Notes: generated by a model not told the origin, from the sequence alone. A stretch of 64,000 nucleotides of DNA from Melieria omissa (GCA_963971225.1 CAXARI010000102.1:177206-241205); one strand, 5' to 3'; shown: positions 36,690 to 50,921, counted from the first letter of the stretch. Numbers and translations: made by a program.

Positions 36690-37887
36690 CCCATTTATGA
36701 AAGCTCAAAACTCCAGCTAGGTTTTAAGGTTATTATTTTTTCTATAAACCTAGAATCATCATATTTTACAAGCATTTTATCGATTTTGCAGTAGGCAGCC
36801 ATTTAATGTCACTCTTGCGCATCGATCTGTTCATGATTGCCTAATAGTAATCAAATTATTGATTTAATTTGATAAAGCTGCAATCTCTAGCTACATTTTA
36901 AGGGGTTTTTTATTAACGTAACCCATACCGTTTGGAATCTATAAGCACTTTAGTGGTGAGTGTGTATTTTGTAATAGGCAGTTTTTCAATGTTATCCTTG
37001 CGCATCGATATGCTCATTATTCCTGAAGGATAATGAAAAGTTAGGGACCAATATAGAAAGCATAAGACTCTGGCTAAATTTTAAGGGGTCAATTATTAAT
37101 ATGCACTTATGCATTTGGTGTTGACAAGCATTTTAGTGGTTGCACCCAAGTAGCAATTTTTTCAAAGTCACCGTTCCAAATCGATTTGCTTTCGAACCTT
37201 GGGGTATAGAAGGATGATTGATACCATTATAGAAAGCATACGAGTCTAGCTAAATAATAAGGCATAATATTATTAAAATCCGTTAACGGGTCGAGATTTA
37301 ACAGCTATAATTTCGATCATGCTGCCGGTGGGATATTTTTTTATTTACAAAATTATTGAAAGGTGGTCACTCTGGCTTAATTTTGACGCCATTTTGATTA
37401 AAGTGATTGTGCGTACTTAGGTTCCACAAGCATTTGATTGGTTATATAGATCAGAGGTGCATTCTTTCAATCAGTCGTTGTTGTGACAGCAACGAAGCAA
37501 CACGTGTGGGGGCTGCGCGGATTTTTGTTTTGTTTCCTCAAGAAAGTCTATGTATGAAAAAAAATTAGATGCTTTTGTTGTTGTAGTTTTTGTTTTGGCG
37601 ATTGGTTGGCCTTTCGGCAATGACAAATGGGAACATTATATTTTTTTCACTTATAATTTTAAGGGTCAAGCGAAATGCACAATGTGCTTTCAACTAATTC
37701 AATTAATTATTTAATTATTTATTATTATTTAATTTGTTTGCATTTTTTTGGGCAACTTTAAATGTATTGGTTTTTGCTTTTCCATAAGAAGACTTTGGGC
37801 ACCCCTGATATAGATGTATCATGTGGTCGATATCACTTTTCCACAACGAAATTCTCCTGCATTATTTGAGATAGCGAGAAGATTGAC
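36690..37887 (+). repeat. Satellite unit 32 (Q type)
   Basis: Length 1198. Site 17 C, body TA, 688 T, 831 G, 857 G, long MITE 37452-37807 with 971 T and 996 T. It lies exactly 5918 bp from unit 37, also Q. Confidence 0.96.
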
Positions 37888-39067
37888 CCCATTTATGAAA
37901 GCTCAAAACTCCAGCTAGGTTTTAAGGTTATTATTTTTTCTATAAACCTAGAATCATCATATTTTACAAGCATTTTATCGATTTTGCAGTAGGCAGCCAT
38001 TTAATGTCACTCTTGCGCATCGATCTGTTCATGATTGCCTAATAGTAATCAAATTATTGATTTAATTTGATAAAGCTGCAATCTCTAGCTACATTTTAAG
38101 GGGTTTTTTATTAACGTAACCCATACCGTTTGGAATCTATAAGCACTTTAGTGGTGAGTGTGTATTTTGTAATAGGCAGTTTTTCAATGTTATCCTTGCG
38201 CATCGATATGCTCATTATTCCTGAAGGATAATGAAAAGTTAGGGACCAATATAGAAAGCATAAGACTCTGGCTAAATTTTAAGGGGTCAATTATTAATAT
38301 GCACTTATGCATTTGGTGTTGACAAGCATTTTAGTGGTTGCACCCAAGTAGCAATTTTTTCAAAGTCACCGTTCCAAATCGATTTGCTTTCGAACCTTGG
38401 GGTATAGAAGGATGATTGATACCATTATAGAAAGCATACGAGTCTAGCTAAATAATAAGGCATAATATTATTAAAATCCGTTAACGGGTCGAGATTTAAC
38501 AGCTATAATTTCGATCATGCTGCCGGTGGGATATTTTTTTATTTACAAAATTATTGAAAGGTGGTCACTCTGGCTTAATTTTGACGCCATTTTGATTAAA
38601 GTGATTGTGCGTACTTAGGTTCCACAAGCATTTGATTGGTTATATAGATCAGAGGTGCATTCTTTCAATCAGTCGTTGTTGTGACAGCAACGAAGCAACA
38701 CGTGTGGGGGCTGCGCGGATTTTTGTTTTGTTTCCTCAAGAAAGTCTATGTATGAAAAAAAATTAGATGCTTTTGTTGTTGTAGTTTTTGTTTTGGCGAT
38801 TGGTTGGCCTTTCGGCAATGACAAATGGGAACATTATATTTTTTTCACTTATAATTTTAAGGGTCAAGCGAAATGCACAATGTGCTTTCAACTAATTCAA
38901 TTAATTAAATAATTTGTTTGCATTTTTTTGGGCAACTTTAAATGTATTGGTTTTTGCTTTTCCATAAGAAGACTTTGGGCACCCCTGATATAGATGTATC
39001 ATGTGGTCGATATCACTTTTCCACAACGAAATTCTCCTGCATTATTTGAGATAGCGAGAAGATTGAC
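37888..39067 (+). repeat. Satellite unit 33 (R type)
   Basis: Length 1180. Site 17 C, body TA, 688 T, 831 G, 857 G, short MITE 38650-38987 with 971 T and 996 T. It matches units 19 and 24 at the scored sites. Confidence 0.96.
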
Positions 39068-40247
39068 CCCATTTATGAAAGCTGAAAACTCCAGCTAGGT
39101 TTTAAGGTTATTATTTTTTCTATAAACCTAGAATCATCATATTTTACAAGCATTTTATCGATTTTGCAGTAGGCAGCCATTTAATGTCACTCTTGCGCAT
39201 CGATCTGTTCATGATTGCCTAATAGTAATCAAATTATTGATTTAATTTGATAAAGCTGCAATCTCTAGCTACATTTTAAGGGGTTTTTTATTAACGTAAC
39301 CCATACCGTTTGGAATCTATAAGCACTTTAGTGGTGAGTGTGTATTTTGTAATAGGCAGTTTTTCAATGTTATCCTTGCGCATCGATATGCTCATTATTC
39401 CTGAAGGATAATGAAAAGTTAGGGACCAATATAGAAAGCATAAGACTCTGGCTAAATTTTAAGGGGTCAATTATTAATATGCACTTATGCATTTGGTGTT
39501 GACAAGCATTTTAGTGGTTGCACCCAAGTAGCAATTTTTTCAAAGTCACCGTTCCAAATCGATTTGCTTTCGAACCTTGGGGTATAGAAGGATGATTGAT
39601 ACCATTATAGAAAGCATACGAGTCTAGCTAAATAATAAGGCATAATATTATTAAAATCCGTTAACGGGTCGAGATTTAACAGCCATAATTTCGATCATGC
39701 TGCCGGTGGGATATTTTTTTATTTACCAAATTATTGAAAGGTGGTCACTCTGGCTTAATTTTGACGCCATTTTGATTAAAGTGATTGTGCGTACTTAGGT
39801 TCCACAAGCATTTGATTGGTTATATAGATCAGAGGTGCATTCTTTCAATCAGTCGTTGTTGTGACAGCAACGAAGCAACACGTGTGGGGGCTGCGCGGAT
39901 TTTTGTTTTGTTTCCTCAAGAAATTCTATGTATGAAAAAAAATTAGATGCTTTTGTTGTTGTAGTTTTTGTTTTGGCGATTGGTTGGCCTTTCGGCAATG
40001 ACAAATGGGAACATTATATTTTTTTCACTTATAATTTGAAGGGTCAAGCGAAATGCACAATGCGCTTTCAACTAATTCAATTAATTAAATAATTTGTTTG
40101 CATTTTTTTGGGCAACTTTAAATGTATTGGTTTTTGCTTTTCCATAAGAAGACTTTGGGCACCCCTGATATAGATGTATCATGTGGTCGATATCACTTTT
40201 CCACAACGAAATTCTCCTGCATTATTTGAGATAGCGAGAAGATTGAC
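39068..40247 (+). repeat. Satellite unit 34 (P type)
   Basis: Length 1180. Site 17 G, body CC, 688 T, 831 G, 857 T, short MITE 39830-40167 with 971 G and 996 C. Confidence 0.96.
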
Positions 40248-41427
40248 CCCATTTATGAAAGCTCAAAACTCCAGCTAGGTTTTAAGGTTATTATTTTTTC
40301 TATAAACCTAGAATCATCATATTTTACAAGCATTTTATCGATTTTGCAGTAGGCAGCCATTTAATGTCACTCTTGCGCATCGATCTGTTCATGATTGCCT
40401 AATAGTAATCAAATTATTGATTTAATTTGATAAAGCTGCAATCTCTAGCTACATTTTAAGGGGTTTTTTATTAACGTAACCCATACCGTTTGGAATCTAT
40501 AAGCACTTTAGTGGTGAGTGTGTATTTTGTAATAGGCAGTTTTTCAATGTTATCCTTGCGCATCGATATGCTCATTATTCCTGAAGGATAATGAAAAGTT
40601 AGGGACCAATATAGAAAGCATAAGACTCTGGCTAAATTTTAAGGGGTCAATTATTAATATGCACTTATGCATTTGGTGTTGACAAGCATTTTAGTGGTTG
40701 CACCCAAGTAGCAATTTTTTCAAAGTCACCGTTCCAAATCGATTTGCTTTCGAACCTTGGGGTATAGAAGGATGATTGATACCATTATAGAAAGCATACG
40801 AGTCTAGCTAAATAATAAGGCATAATATTATTAAAATCCGTTAACGGGTCGAGATTTAACAGCCATAATTTCGATCATGCTGCCGGTGGGATATTTTTTT
40901 ATTTACCAAATTATTGAAAGGTGGTCACTCTGGCATAATTTTGACGCCATTTTGATTAAAGTGATTGTGCGTACTTAGGTTCCACAAGCATTTGATTGGT
41001 TATATAGATCAGAGGTGCATTCTTTCAATCAGTCGTTGTTGTGACAGCAACGAAGCAACACGTGTGGGGGCTGCGCGCATTTTTGTTTTGTTTCCTCAAG
41101 AAATTCTATGTATGAAAAAAAATTAGATGCTTTTGTTGTTGTAGTTTTTGTTTTGGCGATTGGTTGGCCTTTCGGCAATGACAAATGGGAACATTATATT
41201 TTTTTCACTTATAATTTGAAGGGTCAAGCGAAATGCACAATGTGCTTTCAACTAATTCAATTAATTAAATAATTTGTTTGCATTTTTTTGGGCAACGTTA
41301 AATGTATTGGTTTTTGCTTTTCCATAAGAAGACTTTGGGCACCCCTGATATAGATGTATCATGTGGTCGATATCACTTTTCCACAACGAAATTCTCCTGC
41401 ATTATTTGAGATAGCGAGAAGATTGAC
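40248..41427 (+). repeat. Satellite unit 35 (X type)
   Basis: Length 1180. Site 17 C, body CC, 688 A, 831 C, 857 T, 1050 G, short MITE 41010-41347 with 971 G and 996 T. It closes the P-Q-R-P-X block begun by unit 31. Confidence 0.96.
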
Positions 41428-42607
41428 CCCATTTATGAAAGCTGAAAACTCCAGCTAGGTTTTAAGGTTATTATTTTTTCTATAAACCTAGAATCATCAT
41501 ATTTTACAAGCATTTTATCGATTTTGCAGTAGGCAGCCATTTAATGTCACTCTTGCGCATCGATCTGTTCATGATTGCCTAATAGTAATCAAATTATTGA
41601 TTTAATTTGATAAAGCTGCAATCTCTAGCTACATTTTAAGGGGTTTTTTATTAACGTAACCCATACCGTTTGGAATCTATAAGCACTTTAGTGGTGAGTG
41701 TGTATTTTGTAATAGGCAGTTTTTCAATGTTATCCTTGCGCATCGATATGCTCATTATTCCTGAAGGATAATGAAAAGTTAGGGACCAATATAGAAAGCA
41801 TAAGACTCTGGCTAAATTTTAAGGGGTCAATTATTAATATGCACTTATGCATTTGGTGTTGACAAGCATTTTAGTGGTTGCACCCAAGTAGCAATTTTTT
41901 CAAAGTCACCGTTCCAAATCGATTTGCTTTCGAACCTTGGGGTATAGAAGGATGATTGATACCATTATAGAAAGCATACGAGTCTAGCTAAATAATAAGG
42001 CATAATATTATTAAAATCCGTTAACGGGTCGAGATTTAACAGCCATAATTTCGATCATGCTGCCGGTGGGATATTTTTTTATTTACCAAATTATTGAAAG
42101 GTGGTCACTCTGGCTTAATTTTGACGCCATTTTGATTAAAGTGATTGTGCGTACTTAGGTTCCACAAGCATTTGATTGGTTATATAGATCAGAGGTGCAT
42201 TCTTTCAATCAGTCGTTGTTGTGACAGCAACGAAGCAACACGTGTGGGGGCTGCGCGGATTTTTGTTTTGTTTCCTCAAGAAATTCTATGTATGAAAAAA
42301 AATTAGATGCTTTTGTTGTTGTAGTTTTTGTTTTGGCGATTGGTTGGCCTTTCGGCAATGACAAATGGGAACATTATATTTTTTTCACTTATAATTTGAA
42401 GGGTCAAGCGAAATGCACAATGCGCTTTCAACTAATTCAATTAATTAAATAATTTGTTTGCATTTTTTTGGGCAACTTTAAATGTATTGGTTTTTGCTTT
42501 TCCATAAGAAGACTTTGGGCACCCCTGATATAGATGTATCATGTGGTCGATATCACTTTTCCACAACGAAATTCTCCTGCATTATTTGAGATAGCGAGAA
42601 GATTGAC
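41428..42607 (+). repeat. Satellite unit 36 (P type)
   Basis: Length 1180. Site 17 G, body CC, 688 T, 831 G, 857 T, short MITE 42190-42527 with 971 G and 996 C. Confidence 0.96.
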
Positions 42608-43805
42608 CCCATTTATGAAAGCTCAAAACTCCAGCTAGGTTTTAAGGTTATTATTTTTTCTATAAACCTAGAATCATCATATTTTACAAGCATTTTATCG
42701 ATTTTGCAGTAGGCAGCCATTTAATGTCACTCTTGCGCATCGATCTGTTCATGATTGCCTAATAGTAATCAAATTATTGATTTAATTTGATAAAGCTGCA
42801 ATCTCTAGCTACATTTTAAGGGGTTTTTTATTAACGTAACCCATACCGTTTGGAATCTATAAGCACTTTAGTGGTGAGTGTGTATTTTGTAATAGGCAGT
42901 TTTTCAATGTTATCCTTGCGCATCGATATGCTCATTATTCCTGAACGATAATGAAAAGTTAGGGACCAATATAGAAAGCATAAGACTCTGGCTAAATTTT
43001 AAGGGGTCAATTATTAATATGCACTTATGCATTTGGTGTTGACAAGCATTTTAGTGGTTGCACCCAAGTAGCAATTTTTTCAAAGTCACCGTTCCAAATC
43101 GATTTGCTTTCGAACCTTGGGGTATAGAAGGATGATTGATACCATTATAGAAAGCATACGAGTCTAGCTAAATAATAAGGCATAATATTATTAAAATCCG
43201 TTAACGGGTCGAGATTTAACAGCTATAATGTCGATCATGCTGCCGGTGGGATATTTTTTTATTTACAAAATTATTGAAAGGTGGTCACTCTGGCTTAATT
43301 TTGACGCCATTTTGATTAAAGTGATTGTGCGTACTTAGGTTCCACAAGCATTTGATTGGTTATATAGATCAGAGGTGCATTCTTTCAATCAGTCGTTGTT
43401 GTGACAGCAACGAAGCAACACGTGTGGGGGCTGCGCGGATTTTTGTTTTGTTTCCTCAAGAAAGTCTATGTATGAAAAAAAATTAGATGCTTTTGTTGTT
43501 GTAGTTTTTGTTTTGGCGATTGGTTGGCCTTTCGGCAATGACAAATGGGAACATTATATTTTTTTCACTTATAATTTTAAGGGTCAAGCGAAATGCACAA
43601 TGTGCTTTCAACTAATTCAATTAATTATTTAATTATTTATTATTATTTAATTTGTTTGCATTTTTTTGGGCAACTTTAAATGTATTGGTTTTTGCTTTTC
43701 CATAAGAAGACTTTGGGCACCCCTGATATAGATGTATCATGTGGTCGATATCACTTTTCCACAACGAAATTCTCCTGCATTATTTGAGATAGCGAGAAGA
43801 TTGAC
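42608..43805 (+). repeat. Satellite unit 37 (Q type)
   Basis: Length 1198. Site 17 C, body TA, 688 T, 831 G, 857 G, long MITE 43370-43725 with 971 T and 996 T. Private changes are CTGAACGATAA near 42945 and TAATGTCGATC near 43229. Confidence 0.96.
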
Positions 43806-45003
43806 CCCATTTATGAAAGCTCAAAACTCCAGCTAGGTTTTAAGGTTATTATTTTTTCTATAAACGTAGAATCATCATATTTTACAAGCATTTTATCGAT
43901 TTTGCAGTAGGCAGCCATTTAATGTCACTCTTGCGCATCGATCTGTTCATGATTGCCTAATAGTAATCAAATTATTGATTTAATTTGATAAAGCTGCAAT
44001 CTCTAGCTACATTTTAAGGGGTTTTTTATTAACGTAACCCATACCGTTTGGAATCTATAAGCACTTTAGTGGTGAGTGTGTATTTTGTAATAGGCAGTTT
44101 TTCAATGTTATCCTTGCGCATCGATATGCTCATTATTCCTGAAGGATAATGAAAAGTTAGGGACCAATATAGAAAGCATAAGACTCTGGCTAAATTTTAA
44201 GGGGTCAATTATTAATATGCACTTATGCATTTGGTGTTGACAAGCATTTTAGTGGTTGCACCCAAGTAGCAATTTTTTCAAAGTCACCGTTCCAAATCGA
44301 TTTGCTTTCGAACCTTGGGGTATAGAAGGATGATTGATACCATTATAGAAAGCATACGAGTCTAGCTAAATAATAAGGCATAATATTATTAAAATCCGTT
44401 AACGGGTCGAGATTTAACAGCTATAATTTCGATCATGCTGCCGGTGGGATATTTTTTTATTTACAAAATTATTGAAAGGTGGTCACTCTGGCTTAATTTT
44501 GACGCCATTTTGATTAAAGTGATTGTGCGTACTTAGGTTCCACAAGCATTTGATTGGTTATATAGATCAGAGGTGCATTCTTTCAATCAGTCGTTGTTGT
44601 GACAGCAACGAAGCAACACGTGTGGGGGCTGCGCGGATTTTTGTTTTGTTTCCTCAAGAAAGTCTATGTATGAAAAAAAATTAGATGCTTTTGTTGTTGT
44701 AGTTTTTGTTTTGGCGATTGGTTGGCCTTTCGGCAATGACAAATGGGAACATTATATTTTTTTCACTTATAATTTTAAGGGTCAAGCGAAATGCACAATG
44801 TGCTTTCAACTAATTCAATTAATTATTTAATTATTTATTATTATTTAATTTGTTTGCATTTTTTTGGGCAACTTTAAATGTATTGGTTTTTGCTTTTCCA
44901 TAAGAAGACTTTGGGCACCCCTGATATAGATGTATCATGTGGTCGATATCACTTTTCCACAACGAAATTCTCCTGCATTATTTGAGATAGCGAGAAGATT
45001 GAC
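43806..45003 (+). repeat. Satellite unit 38 (Q type)
   Basis: Length 1198. Site 17 C, body TA, 688 T, 831 G, 857 G, long MITE 44568-44923 with 971 T and 996 T. It has a private AAACGTAGAATC near 43866. The five-unit order would predict a short R unit here, so it looks like an R unit that gained the long MITE end. Confidence 0.96.
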
Positions 45004-46183
45004 CCCATTTATGAAAGCTCAAAACTCCAGCTAGGTTTTAAGGTTATTATTTTTTCTATAAACCTAGAATCATCATATTTTACAAGCATTTTATCGATTT
45101 TGCAGTAGGCAGCCATTTAATGTCACTCTTGCGCATCGATCTGTTCATGATTGCCTAATAGTAATCAAATTATTGATTTAATTTGATAAAGCTGCAATCT
45201 CTAGCTACATTTTAAGGGGTTTTTTATTAACGTAACCCATACCGTTTGGAATCTATAAGCACTTTAGTGGTGAGTGTGTATTTTGTAATAGGCAGTTTTT
45301 CAATGTTATCCTTGCGCATCGATATGCTCATTATTCCTGAAGGATAATGAAAAGTTAGGGACCAATATAGAAAGCATAAGACTCTGGCTAAATTTTAAGG
45401 GGTCAATTATTAATATGCACTTATGCATTTGGTGTTGACAAGCATTTTAGTGGTTGCACCCAAGTAGCAATTTTTTCAAAGTCACCGTTCCAAATCGATT
45501 TGCTTTCGAACCTTGGGGTATAGAAGGATGATTGATACCATTATAGAAAGCATACGAGTCTAGCTAAATAATAAGGCATAATATTATTAAAATCCGTTAA
45601 CGGGTCGAGATTTAACAGCCATAATTTCGATCATGCTGCCGGTGGGATATTTTTTTATTTACCAAATTATTGAAAGGTGGTCACTCTGGCTTAATTTTGA
45701 CGCCATTTTGATTAAAGTGATTGTGCGTACTTAGGTTCCACAAGCATTTGATTGGTTATATAGATCAGAGGTGCATTCTTTCAATCAGTCGTTGTTGTGA
45801 CAGCAACGAAGCAACACGTGTGGGGGCTGCGCGGATTTTTGTTTTGTTTCCTCAAGAAATTCTATGTATGAAAAAAAATTAGATGCTTTTGTTGTTGTAG
45901 TTTTTGTTTTGGCGATTGGTTGGCCTTTCGGCAATGACAAATGGGAACATTATATTTTTTTCACTTATAATTTGAAGGGTCAAGCGAAATGCACAATGCG
46001 CTTTCAACTAATTCAATTAATTAAATAATTTGTTTGCATTTTTTTGGGCAACTTTAAATGTATTGGTTTTTGCTTTTCCATAAGAAGACTTTGGGCACCC
46101 CTGATATAGATGTATCATGTGGTCGATATCACTTTTCCACAACGAAATTCTCCTGCATTATTTGAGATAGCGAGAAGATTGAC
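45004..46183 (+). repeat. Satellite unit 39 (P-like with C17)
   Basis: Length 1180. Site 17 C, body CC, 688 T, 831 G, 857 T, short MITE 45766-46103 with 971 G and 996 C. It is P-type in all but site 17; this form recurs in units 26, 43, 44 and 47. Confidence 0.96.
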
Positions 46184-47381
46184 CCCATTTATGAAAGCTC
46201 AAAACTCCAGCTAGGTTTTAAGGTTATTATTTTTTCTATAAACCTAGAATCATCATATTTTACAAGCATTTTATCGATTTTGCAGTAGGCAGCCATTTAA
46301 TGTCACTCTTGCGCATCGATCTGTTCATGATTGCCTAATAGTAATCAAATTATTGATTTAATTTGATAAAGCTGCAATCTCTAGCTACATTTTAAGGGGT
46401 TTTTTATTAACGTAACCCATACCGTTTGGAATCTATAAGCACTTTAGTGGTGAGTGTGTATTTTGTAATAGGCAGTTTTTCAATGTTATCCTTGCGCATC
46501 GATATGCTCATTATTCCTGAAGGATAATGAAAAGTTAGGGACCAATATAGAAAGCATAAGACTCTGGCTAAATTTTAAGGGGTCAATTATTAATATGCAC
46601 TTATGCATTTGGTGTTGACAAGCATTTTAGTGGTTGCACCAAAGTAGCAATTTTTTCAAAGTCACCGTTCCAAATCGATTTGCTTTCGAACCTTGGGGTA
46701 TAGAAGGATGATTGATACCATTATAGAAAGCATACGAGTCTAGCTAAATAATAAGGCATAATATTATTAAAATCCGTTAACGGGTCGAGATTTAACAGCT
46801 ATAATTTCGATCATGCTGCCGGTGGGATATTTTTTTATTTACAAAATTATTGAAAGGTGGTCACTCTGGCTTAATTTTGACGCCATTTTGATTAAAGTGA
46901 TTGTGCGTACTTAGGTTCCACAAGCATTTGATTGGTTATATAGATCAGAGGTGCATTCTTTCAATCAGTCGTTGTTGTGACAGCAACGAAGCAACACGTG
47001 TGGGGGCTGCGCGGATTTTTGTTTTGTTTCCTCAAGAAATTCTATGTATGAAAAAAAATTAGATGCTTTTGTTGTTGTAGTTTTTGTTTTGGCGATTGGT
47101 TGGCCTTTCGGCAATGACAAATGGGAACATTATATTTTTTTCATTTATAATTTTAAGGGTCAAGCGAAATGCACAATGTGCTTTCAACTAATTCAATTAA
47201 TTATTTAATTATTTATTATTATTTAATTTGTTTGCATTTGTTTGGGCAACTTTAAATGTATTGGTTTTTGCTTTTCCATAAGAAGACTTTGGGCACCCCT
47301 GATATAGATGTATCATGTGGTCGATATCACTTTTCCACAACGAAATTCTCCTGCATTATTTGAGATAGCGAGAAGATTGAC
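46184..47381 (+). repeat. Satellite unit 40 (right-end long subtype)
   Basis: Length 1198. Site 17 C, body TA, 688 T, 831 G, 857 T, 961 T (TTCATTTATAA), 1039 G (GCATTTGTTTG), long MITE 46946-47301 with 971 T and 996 T. This subtype recurs in units 48, 49 and 51 only. It has a private CACCAAAGTAGC near 46640. Confidence 0.96.
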
Positions 47382-48561
47382 CCCATTTATGAAAGCTGAA
47401 AACTCCAGCTAGGTTTTAAGGTTATTATTTTTTCTATAAACCTAGAATCATCATATTTTACAAGCATTTTATCGATTTTGCAGTAGGCAGCCATTTAATG
47501 TCACTCTTGCGCATCGATCTGTTCATGATTGCCTAATAGTAATCAAATTATTGATTTAATTTGATAAAGCTGCAATCTCTAGCTACATTTTAAGGGGTTT
47601 TTTATTAACGTAACCCATACCGTTTGGAATCTATAAGCACTTTAGTGGTGAGTGTGTATTTTGTAATAGGCAGTTTTTCAATGTTATCCTTGCGCATCGA
47701 TATGCTCATTATTCCTGAAGGATAATGAAAAGTTAGGGACCAATATAGAAAGCATAAGACTCTGGCTAAATTTTAAGGGGTCAATTATTAATATGCACTT
47801 ATGCATTTGGTGTTGACAAGCATTTTAGTGGTTGCACCCAAGTAGCAATTTTTTCAAAGTCACCGTTCCAAATCGATTTGCTTTCGAACCTTGGGGTATA
47901 GAAGGATGATTGATACCATTATAGAAAGCATACGAGTCTAGCTAAATAATAAGGCATAATATTATTAAAATCCGTTAACGGGTCGAGATTTAACAGCCAT
48001 AATTTCGATCATGCTGCCGGTGGGATATTTTTTTATTTACCAAATTATTGAAAGGTGGTCACTCTGGCTTAATTTTGACGCCATTTTGATTAAAGTGATT
48101 GTGCGTACTTAGGTTCCACAAGCATTTGATTGGTTATATAGATCAGAGGTGCATTCTTTCAATCAGTCGTTGTTGTGACAGCAACGAAGCAACACGTGTG
48201 GGGGCTGCGCGGATTTTTGTTTTGTTTCCTCAAGAAATTCTATGTATGAAAAAAAATTAGATGCTTTTGTTGTTGTAGTTTTTGTTTTGGCGATTGGTTG
48301 GCCTTTCGGCAATGACAAATGGGAACATTATATTTTTTTCACTTATAATTTTAAGGGTCAAGCGAAATGCACAATGCGCTTTCAACTAATTCAATTAATT
48401 AAATAATTTGTTTGCATTTTTTTGGGCAACTTTAAATGTATTGGTTTTTGCTTTTCCATAAGAAGACTTTGGGCACCCCTGATATAGATGTATCATGTGG
48501 TCGATATCACTTTTCCACAACGAAATTCTCCTGCATTATTTGAGATAGCGAGAAGATTGAC
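47382..48561 (+). repeat. Satellite unit 41
   Basis: Length 1180. Site 17 G, body CC, 688 T, 831 G, 857 T, short MITE 48144-48481 with 971 T and 996 C. The T971/C996 pairing is seen otherwise only in unit 54. Confidence 0.96.
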
Positions 48562-49741
48562 CCCATTTATGAAAGCTCAAAACTCCAGCTAGGTTTTAAG
48601 GTTATTATTTTTTCTATAAACCTAGAATCATCATATTTTACAAGCATTTTATCGATTTTGCAGTAGGCAGCCATTTAATGTCACTCTTGCGCATCGATCT
48701 GTTCATGATTGCCTAATAGTAATCAAATTATTGATTTAATTTGATAAAGCTGCAATCTCTAGCTACATTTTAAGGGGTTTTTTATTAACGTAACCCATAC
48801 CGTTTGGAATCTATAAGCACTTTAGTGGTGAGTGTGTATTTTGTAATAGGCAGTTTTTCAATGTTATCCTTGCGCATCGATATGCTCATTATTCCTGAAG
48901 GATAATGAAAAGTTAGGGACCAATATAGAAAGCATAAGACTCTGGCTAAATTTTAAGGGGTCAATTATTAATATGCACTTATGCATTTGGTGTTGACAAG
49001 CATTTTAGTGGTTGCACCCAAGTAGCAATTTTTTCAAAGTCACCGTTCCAAATCGATTTGCTTTCGAACCTTGGGGTATAGAAGGATGATTGATACCATT
49101 ATAGAAAGCATACGAGTCTAGCTAAATAATAAGGCATAATATTATTAAAATCCGTTAACGGGTCGAGATTTAACAGCTATAATTTCGATCATGCTGCCGG
49201 TGGGATATTTTTTTATTTACAAAATTATTGAAAGGTGGTCACTCTGGCTTAATTTTGACGCCATTTTGATTAAAGTGATTGTGCGTACTTAGGTTCCACA
49301 AGCATTTGATTGGTTATATAGATCAGAGGTGCATTCTTTCAATCAGTCGTTGTTGTGACAGCAACGAAGCAACACGTGTGGGGGCTGCGCGGATTTTTGT
49401 TTTGTTTCCTCAAGAAAGTCTATGTATGAAAAAAAATTAGATGCTTTTGTTGTTGTAGTTTTTGTTTTTGCGATTGGTTGGCCTTTCGGCAATGACAAAT
49501 GGGAACATTATATTTTTTTCACTTATAATTTGAAGGGTCAAGCGAAATGCACAATGTGCTTTCAACTAATTCAATTAATTAAATAATTTGTTTGCATTTT
49601 TTTGGGCAACTTTAAATGTATTGGTTTTTGCTTTTCCATAAGAAGACTTTGGGCACCCCTGATATAGATGTATCATGTGGTCGATATCACTTTTCCACAA
49701 CGAAATTCTCCTGCATTATTTGAGATAGCGAGAAGATTGAC
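48562..49741 (+). repeat. Satellite unit 42
   Basis: Length 1180. Site 17 C, body TA, 688 T, 831 G, 857 G, short MITE 49324-49661 with 971 G and 996 T. It has a private TTTTTGCGATTGG near 49469. It matches unit 45 at the scored sites. Confidence 0.96.
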
Positions 49742-50921
49742 CCCATTTATGAAAGCTCAAAACTCCAGCTAGGTTTTAAGGTTATTATTTTTTCTATAAA
49801 CCTAGAATCATCATATTTTACAAGCATTTTATCGATTTTGCAGTAGGCAGCCATTTAATGTCACTCTTGCGCATCGATCTGTTCATGATTGCCTAATAGT
49901 AATCAAATTATTGATTTAATTTGATAAAGCTGCAATCTCTAGCTACATTTTAAGGGGTTTTTTATTAACGTAACCCATACCGTTTGGAATCTATAAGCAC
50001 TTTAGTGGTGAGTGTGTATTTTGTAATAGGCAGTTTTTCAATGTTATCCTTGCGCATCGATATGCTCATTATTCCTGAGGGATAATGAAAAGTTAGGGAC
50101 CAATATAGAAAGCATAAGACTCTGGCTAAATTTTAAGGGGTCAATTATTAATATGCACTTATGCATTTGGTGTTGACAAGCATTTTAGTGGTTGCACCCA
50201 AGTAGCAATTTTTTCAAAGTCACCGTTCCAAATCGATTTGCTTTCGAACCTTGGGGTATAGAAGGATGATTGATACCATTATAGAAAGCATACGAGTCTA
50301 GCTAAATAATAAGGCATAATATTATTAAAATCCGTTAACGGGTCGAGATTTAACAGCCATAATTTCGATCATGCTGCCGGTGGGATATTTTTTTATTTAC
50401 CAAATTATTGAAAGGTGGTCACTCTGGCTTAATTTTGACGCCATTTTGATTAAAGTGATTGTGCGTACTTAGGTTCCACAAGCATTTGATTGGTTATATA
50501 GATCAGAGGTGCATTCTTTCAATCAGTCGTTGTTGTGACAGCAACGAAGCAACACGTGTGGGGGCTGCGCGGATTTTTGTTTTGTTTCCTCAAGAAATTC
50601 TATGTATGAAAAAAAATTAGATGCTTTTGTTGTTGTAGTTTTTGTTTTGGCGATTGGTTGGCCTTTCGGCAATGACAAATGGGAACATTATATTTTTTTC
50701 ACTTATAATTTGAAGGGTCAAGCGAAATGCACAATGCGCTTTCAACTAATTCAATTAATTAAATAATTTGTTTGCATTTTTTTGGGCAACTTTAAATGTA
50801 TTGGTTTTTGCTTTTCCATAAGAAGACTTTGGGCACCCCTGATATAGATGTATCATGTGGTCGATATCACTTTTCCACAACGAAATTCTCCTGCATTATT
50901 TGAGATAGCGAGAAGATTGAC
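49742..50921 (+). repeat. Satellite unit 43
   Basis: Length 1180. Site 17 C, body CC, 688 T, 831 G, 857 T, short MITE 50504-50841 with 971 G and 996 C. G at 50079 (CCTGAGGGAT) is shared only with unit 46. Confidence 0.96.

Larger units (their letters stand above)
18950..45003 (+). repeat. Five-unit higher-order repeat zone (P-Q-R-P-X, ~5.92 kb)
   Basis: Units 17-21, 22-24 and 31-35 followed by 36-37 follow the same order: P (G17, CC, C996), Q (TA, long), R (TA, short), P, X (688 A, 831 C, 1050 G). Q units 18 and 23, and 32 and 37, are each 5918 bp apart. Units 25-30 are an irregular stretch: mosaic, X-like, P, Q, X. The call rests on hand-scored diagnostic sites. Confidence 0.7.
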
